Below the pieces are notes generated by a model that saw only the letters and a list, made by a program, of their open reading frames with translations, ran no database searches and was not told the DNA's origin. Positions 4,445 to 6,905 of a stretch of 6,905 bases of DNA are shown piece after piece. The position numbers and the translations under genes were made by a program. Source of the stretch: CAVVYA01 sp964577835 (GTDB lineage: Bacteria; Pseudomonadota; Alphaproteobacteria; SMXQ01). The DNA is taken from contig CAZOBN010000157.1 in NCBI GenBank assembly GCA_964577835.1, forward strand, positions 1 through 6,905. Direction: 5' to 3'. Each line of letters starts with the position of its first letter. Position 1 is the first letter of the stretch.

Positions 4445-5059
4445 TCAGCGCGAGTAATACTCGACGACCATGTTCGGTTCCATCTGGACCGGGAACGGCA
4501 CGTCCGCCAGTTTCGGCGTGCGCACGAAGCGGCCCTTCATGGCGGAGTGGTCGACCTCGATATAGTCCGGCACGTCGCGCTCCGGCGACTGCGCCGCCTC
4601 GAGCACGAGAGCGATCTGCTTCGAGGAGTCCTTGAGCTCGATGGTGTCGCCTTCCTTCACCAGATAGGAGGCGATGTTCACCTTCTTGCCGTTCACCTTG
4701 ACGTGGCCATGGTTGACGATCTGGCGCGCGGCGAACGGCGTGGGGACGAATTTCATGCGGTAGACGACGGTGTCGAGCCGGCGCTCCAGCAGGCCGATGA
4801 GGGCCTCGCCGGTGTCGCCGCGGCGGCGCATCGCTTCCTCGTAGTAGCGGCGGAATTGGCGCTCGCCGATGTTGCCGTAGTAGCCCTTCAGCTTCTGCTT
4901 GGCCATGAGCTGAATGCCGTAGTCCGACTGCTTCGGACGGCGCTGGCCGTGCTGGCCCGGTGGGGTGTCACGCTTGTTGACGGGGCTCTTCGGACGGCCC
5001 CAGAGGTTGACGCCGAGACGCCGGTTGATCTTGTATTTGGATTCTGCGCGTTTGGTCAT
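4445..5059 (-). CDS. rpsD: 30S ribosomal protein S4
   Basis: A 204-aa primary 16S rRNA-binding protein that helps start 30S assembly and lies at the mRNA entry side of the small subunit. The N-terminal part carries LWGRPKSPVNKR (19-30), PPGQHGQRR (33-41) and SDYGIQLMAKQKLKGYYGNIGERQF (45-69), all classic S4 blocks, and lacks the zinc-binding cysteines of some homologues. The S4 RNA-binding domain covers about 94-155 (RRLDTVVYRMKFVPTPFAARQIVNHGHVKVNG onwards). Length is standard for alphaproteobacteria. ATG 5059 has a GGGTGAT ribosome site (5062-5068). The gene stands alone rather than in the alpha operon with rpsM/rpsK/rpoA, with its own strong promoter, a leader of about 110 nt and its own terminator. 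It diverges from alkB. The identification is essentially certain. Confidence 0.99.
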   Translation of the reverse strand: MTKRAESKYKINRRLGVNLWGRPKSPVNKRDTPPGQHGQRRPKQSDYGIQLMAKQKLKGYYGNIGERQFRRYYEEAMRRRGDTGEALIGLLERRLDTVVYRMKFVPTPFAARQIVNHGHVKVNGKKVNIASYLVKEGDTIELKDSSKQIALVLEAAQSPERDVPDYIEVDHSAMKGRFVRTPKLADVPFPVQMEPNMVVEYYSR

Positions 5060-5167
5060 ACATCACCCGTATTGACGGTGTTATCGAATGTCCCGGTAGT
5101 CTCCGGCCTCGTCAGAGGCGAAGCGGGGCGCCGGCCCGAAGCCGTGTCCACGTTCCCGGAAAGGAAG
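5060..5167 (-). promoter_or_regulatory. Leader (5' UTR) of rpsD with a stable hairpin
   Basis: The predicted transcript begins near 5167, leaving about 110 nt ahead of the start codon. It contains GCCTC (5106-5110) paired with GAGGC (5115-5119) around a 4-nt loop, and GC-rich neighbouring segments able to form further pairs. S4 is an autogenous translational repressor in enterobacteria, so a regulatory leader is possible. Nothing here proves it. Confidence 0.3.
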
Positions 5168-5173
5168 GCGCGG

Positions 5174-5201
5174 AGTATAGCGGCAGACCCGTCGGTGTCA
5201 A
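5174..5201 (-). promoter_or_regulatory. Strong sigma-70 promoter of rpsD
   Basis: On the - strand, a perfect TTGACA (5201-5196), a 16-nt spacer and TATACT (5179-5174, five of six matches to TATAAT) form a near-consensus housekeeping promoter. It points at rpsD and fits the high expression expected of a ribosomal protein. It lies 35-62 bp from the proposed alkB start. Confidence 0.85.
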
Positions 5202-5235
5202 TTCACCTCTTTCTCCGGCACTATCCGATAAGCCA

Positions 5236-5925
5236 TTGAAAAACATTCCATCTTCCAATTCTTCACCCAATCTCTCAAGCGGCGATCTGGTGAGCGGCCT
5301 GGAAAACAGGGGCGCGGGGCGTGAAACGATCGGCGACGGCGCCACTGTGCTCCGGGGATTCGCCGGCGCGGATGCAGCGCGGCTGCTGACGGCCGTCGCG
5401 GACATTGCCGCCGTCTCGCCCTTCCGCCGCATGATGACGCCGCGCGGGCCGATGTCGGTCGCCATGACCAACGCGGGCCGCGCCGGCTGGGTGACCGAAC
5501 GCGGCGGTTATCGTTACGATGCGCGCGACCCTGAAACCGGGCTGCCATGGCCGGCGATGCCGGATATCTTCGCCGCGCTCGCGGCGCGCGCGGCGGCGGC
5601 CGGTGGCTTCGCGGGGTTCGAACCCGATGCCTGCCTGATCAATCGCTACGAGCCGGGCGCCCGGATGGGGCTGCATCAGGACCGGGACGAGCGCGACTTC
5701 CGCCACCCGATCGTTTCCGTCTCCCTCGGACTACCCGGCCGCTTCCTGTTCGGCGGCCTCAAGCGCAGCGACAAGCCGCGGCGCATCCTGCTGCGATCAG
5801 GCGATGTGGTGGTGTGGGGTGGACCGGCGCGTCTGATTTTCCACGGCGTGGCGCCCCTCGCCGACGGCGAGCATCCGCTGACCGGACACGCGCGAATCAA
5901 CCTGACATTCCGCAAGGCGCGATAG
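5236..5925 (+). CDS. alkB: AlkB, 2-oxoglutarate/Fe(II)-dependent alkylated-nucleic-acid dioxygenase
   Basis: AlkB repairs N1-methyladenine, N3-methylcytosine and etheno lesions in DNA/RNA by oxidative dealkylation, using Fe(II), O2 and 2-oxoglutarate. From TTG 5236 the product is 229 aa. The iron ligands are H147 and D149 (LHQD) and H203 (FHG). 2-oxoglutarate contacts are N136 and Y138 (INRY) and R220, N222 and R226 (RINLTFR). Other E. coli-like blocks are MTPRGPMSVAMTN (67-79), LPWPAMP (103-109), DACLINRYEPGA (131-142) and IVSVSLGLP (159-167). All these sites sit at a constant offset of 16 from the E. coli enzyme as I remember it, so the core has no indels. The start is uncertain: no ATG is available, TTG 5236 has no clear ribosome site, and GTG 5290 gives 211 aa, near the E. 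coli N-terminus, but also lacks one. It diverges from rpsD and converges with the PH-like membrane protein gene; no Ada-type regulator or operator is visible. Confidence 0.96.
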   Translation: MKNIPSSNSSPNLSSGDLVSGLENRGAGRETIGDGATVLRGFAGADAARLLTAVADIAAVSPFRRMMTPRGPMSVAMTNAGRAGWVTERGGYRYDARDPETGLPWPAMPDIFAALAARAAAAGGFAGFEPDACLINRYEPGARMGLHQDRDERDFRHPIVSVSLGLPGRFLFGGLKRSDKPRRILLRSGDVVVWGGPARLIFHGVAPLADGEHPLTGHARINLTFRKAR

Positions 5926-5956
5926 GGGAACGACCGGTTCGCGATTCCTTGCCCGT

Positions 5957-6496
5957 TCAGCCTTCGCCGACTTCGAGGGAAGCTCTCGTCGTTGCAGCCG
6001 AATCGGCCTGCGCCTCCGAGCCGGTGCCGCCATAGACGGCGCGCGAGCGCAGATTGTACATGAGCTGGTAGAGCTTGCCGTCGCTGACGCCATAAAGCGC
6101 GCCATTGAGCGTGCCGTTCACGCCGCCAACCGTCCGGCGCCAGCCGAGGATGTCCTGGATTTGGCGCGAGGCGGAGAACGCCACGCCACCATACTGGCCG
6201 CTGGGCGCGAGCACCGGACGCAAGCCGCCGACGTCGCGCCACCGCACGAAGGTGCTCTGCACGCCCCACACGCTGCGGAACCCATCCGGCGTCAATTCGA
6301 GAAAGCTGCGCCACGGCTGAGCCGAGAGGAACAAGGACACGGCGGCGATGAGATAGACGCCCAGCACCGACCAGCTCTGGATGCCGTCGGCCATGGCCGT
6401 GAAGCAAGCGGTCAAGGCGATCAAGCCGACACAAATCCAGGCCTGGGGCCAGTGCGCCTTCACGACATGCAATCGGATTTTTTCGCTGGAACTCAT
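5957..6496 (-). CDS. Two-TM membrane protein with bacterial PH-like domain (function unknown)
   Basis: A 179-aa protein with two predicted TM helices (about 19-36 and 44-60) forming an N-terminal hairpin. A cytosolic beta-rich part follows: FLELTPDGFRSVWGVQSTFVRWRDV (65-89), matching the usual bacterial PH-domain rhythm of strand, turn and a Trp-x-Asp motif. The stretch ALYGVSDGKLYQLMYNLRSRAV (133-154) resembles the closing helix, with its YG-then-Leu-then-Arg pattern, of STM3941-type PH-like proteins. The final 25 residues are polar and look disordered. I recognise a likely fold, not a function. ATG 6496 gives a sensible N-terminus (MSSSEKIRLH, then hydrophobic), but the ribosome site is weak and no good promoter was found in the 184-nt gap upstream. 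It is convergent with alkB (31 nt between stops) and may be a second gene after the partial membrane-protein gene on the same strand. Confidence 0.75.
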   Translation of the reverse strand: MSSSEKIRLHVVKAHWPQAWICVGLIALTACFTAMADGIQSWSVLGVYLIAAVSLFLSAQPWRSFLELTPDGFRSVWGVQSTFVRWRDVGGLRPVLAPSGQYGGVAFSASRQIQDILGWRRTVGGVNGTLNGALYGVSDGKLYQLMYNLRSRAVYGGTGSEAQADSAATTRASLEVGEG

Positions 6497-6680
6497 GCGA
6501 CGGATGCTGATGCCACGAACTCGATAGGGCGGAACGAGACGAAGAAAATCATGGGAGCATGGCGGAAATATGGCCGCGTTCCGCGCGCCCGATCATGGCT
6601 AGTGCCGCGGGAATTCTTGGCCGATTGACGGACTGTTCGCCCGAGCGGCGCTCAGGGCGTCACGCCAGGATCTCGGGCGA
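6497..6680. other. Gap between two - strand membrane-protein genes
   Basis: This 184-nt stretch lacks a convincing gene. A GC hairpin (GCCCGAGC with GCTC-A-GGGC, 6639-6658) lies 23 nt past the stop of the right-hand gene on the - strand, but no U-run follows, so it is at best a weak terminator or RNA-stabilising element. A + strand GGAAC at 6535-6539 has no matching -10 box. A 25-codon + frame from ATG 6551 lacks a good ribosome site. Confidence 0.3.
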
Positions 6681-6905
6681 TCACGCCTCGGAGACTTGCG
6701 GATGCAGCAATGCAAGCTGGCGGCGAAGTTCGACCGCACGCTCCTCCGACTTGCGCCACTCCTCGGACTCGAGAAACGCCATTCGTTCCACGGCATGGAC
6801 GCTGAGGGCGACGGCACCGATGAGCGCGGCCGACAGGAACGGGAAATCGACGCCCCCGTTATCGAAACCGATTAGCGCGAGAATGCCGATCAGCAGAAAG
6901 ACGCG
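6681..6905 (-). CDS. Small membrane protein, C-terminal part (start beyond right edge)
   Basis: On the - strand a frame is open from the right edge to TGA at 6681-6683, giving 74 residues. It opens with a hydrophobic segment (FLLIGILALIGF, 3-14), a short polar turn (DNGGVD), and a second hydrophobic segment (FPFLSAALIGAVALSV, 21-36). A highly charged helix follows (ESEEWRKSEERAVELRRQLALLH, 46-68) with Leu/Ala/Val spacing that could form a short coiled coil. The pattern of a TM hairpin plus cytosolic helix, and the protein-like composition, make this the real frame; the overlapping frame of 72 codons at 6599-6817 is Arg/Ser-rich and unconvincing. No start codon with a ribosome site is visible inside, so the 5' end is probably outside. 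I do not recognise the family. Confidence 0.65.
   Translation of the reverse strand, partial: RVFLLIGILALIGFDNGGVDFPFLSAALIGAVALSVHAVERMAFLESEEWRKSEERAVELRRQLALLHPQVSEA

Noticed and set aside
4436..5239. Long + strand open frame (267 codons) opposite rpsD
   Set aside because: Antisense to a certain ribosomal protein gene and crossing its terminator region and promoter; no ribosome site.
6551..6628. 25-codon + strand mini-ORF starting MGAWRKYG
   Set aside because: No Shine-Dalgarno sequence at good spacing, no promoter and no terminator; such frames are expected by chance in this gap.
6599..6817. 72-codon - strand frame near the right edge
   Set aside because: Arg/Ser-rich with no ribosome site; it overlaps in another frame the 74-residue open frame with TM helices and a charged helix, which is more protein-like.

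Overview
The window is GC-rich chromosomal DNA from an alphaproteobacterium, most likely of the Hyphomicrobiales (rhizobial/Bradyrhizobium-like) group. The case rests on the purL - short bolA - monothiol glutaredoxin gene order, a single-gene rpsD of alphaproteobacterial type (204 aa), strong G/C bias at third codon positions, and family-level sequence likeness. The order is judged from memory of such genomes, not from a search. No rRNA, tRNA, CRISPR array, insertion sequence or phage gene is visible.

Left block, + strand (1-1978): the C-terminal 419 residues of PurL (purine synthesis) run in from the left edge, followed by a 79-aa BolA-family protein and a 114-aa CGFS monothiol glutaredoxin. 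The last two are known partner families in iron-sulfur and iron handling. A strong hairpin terminator closes the block. Next comes a free-standing small gene (2101-2454) for a very low-complexity Gln/Asn-rich protein of 117 aa. It has its own ribosome binding site and ends at a second terminator whose stem is the same as the first. This is the least explained gene in the window.

Middle block (2550-4197): two genes on the - strand (flavodoxin-family protein, then a DoxX-family membrane protein) diverge from a + strand HxlR-family regulator with an N-terminal Cys-Pro motif. The 175-bp AT-rich gap between them carries a widely spaced perfect 9-bp inverted repeat and plausible overlapping promoters. 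The layout suggests a self-contained, probably redox- or electrophile-responsive (quinone/thiol stress) unit.

Right block (4198-6905): rpsD (ribosomal protein S4) lies on the - strand, with a near-consensus sigma-70 promoter, a leader of about 110 nt and a hairpin terminator. Diverging from it is an AlkB-type 2-oxoglutarate/Fe(II) DNA/RNA dealkylase with all catalytic residues but an unclear start codon. AlkB is convergent with a two-TM membrane protein that ends in a PH-like domain. At the right edge, the 3' end of a small membrane protein with a charged helical tail runs off the window on the - strand. No stretch longer than 300 bases lacks a gene; the largest gaps are 4198-4444, 6497-6680, 5060-5235, 3675-3849 and 1926-2100.
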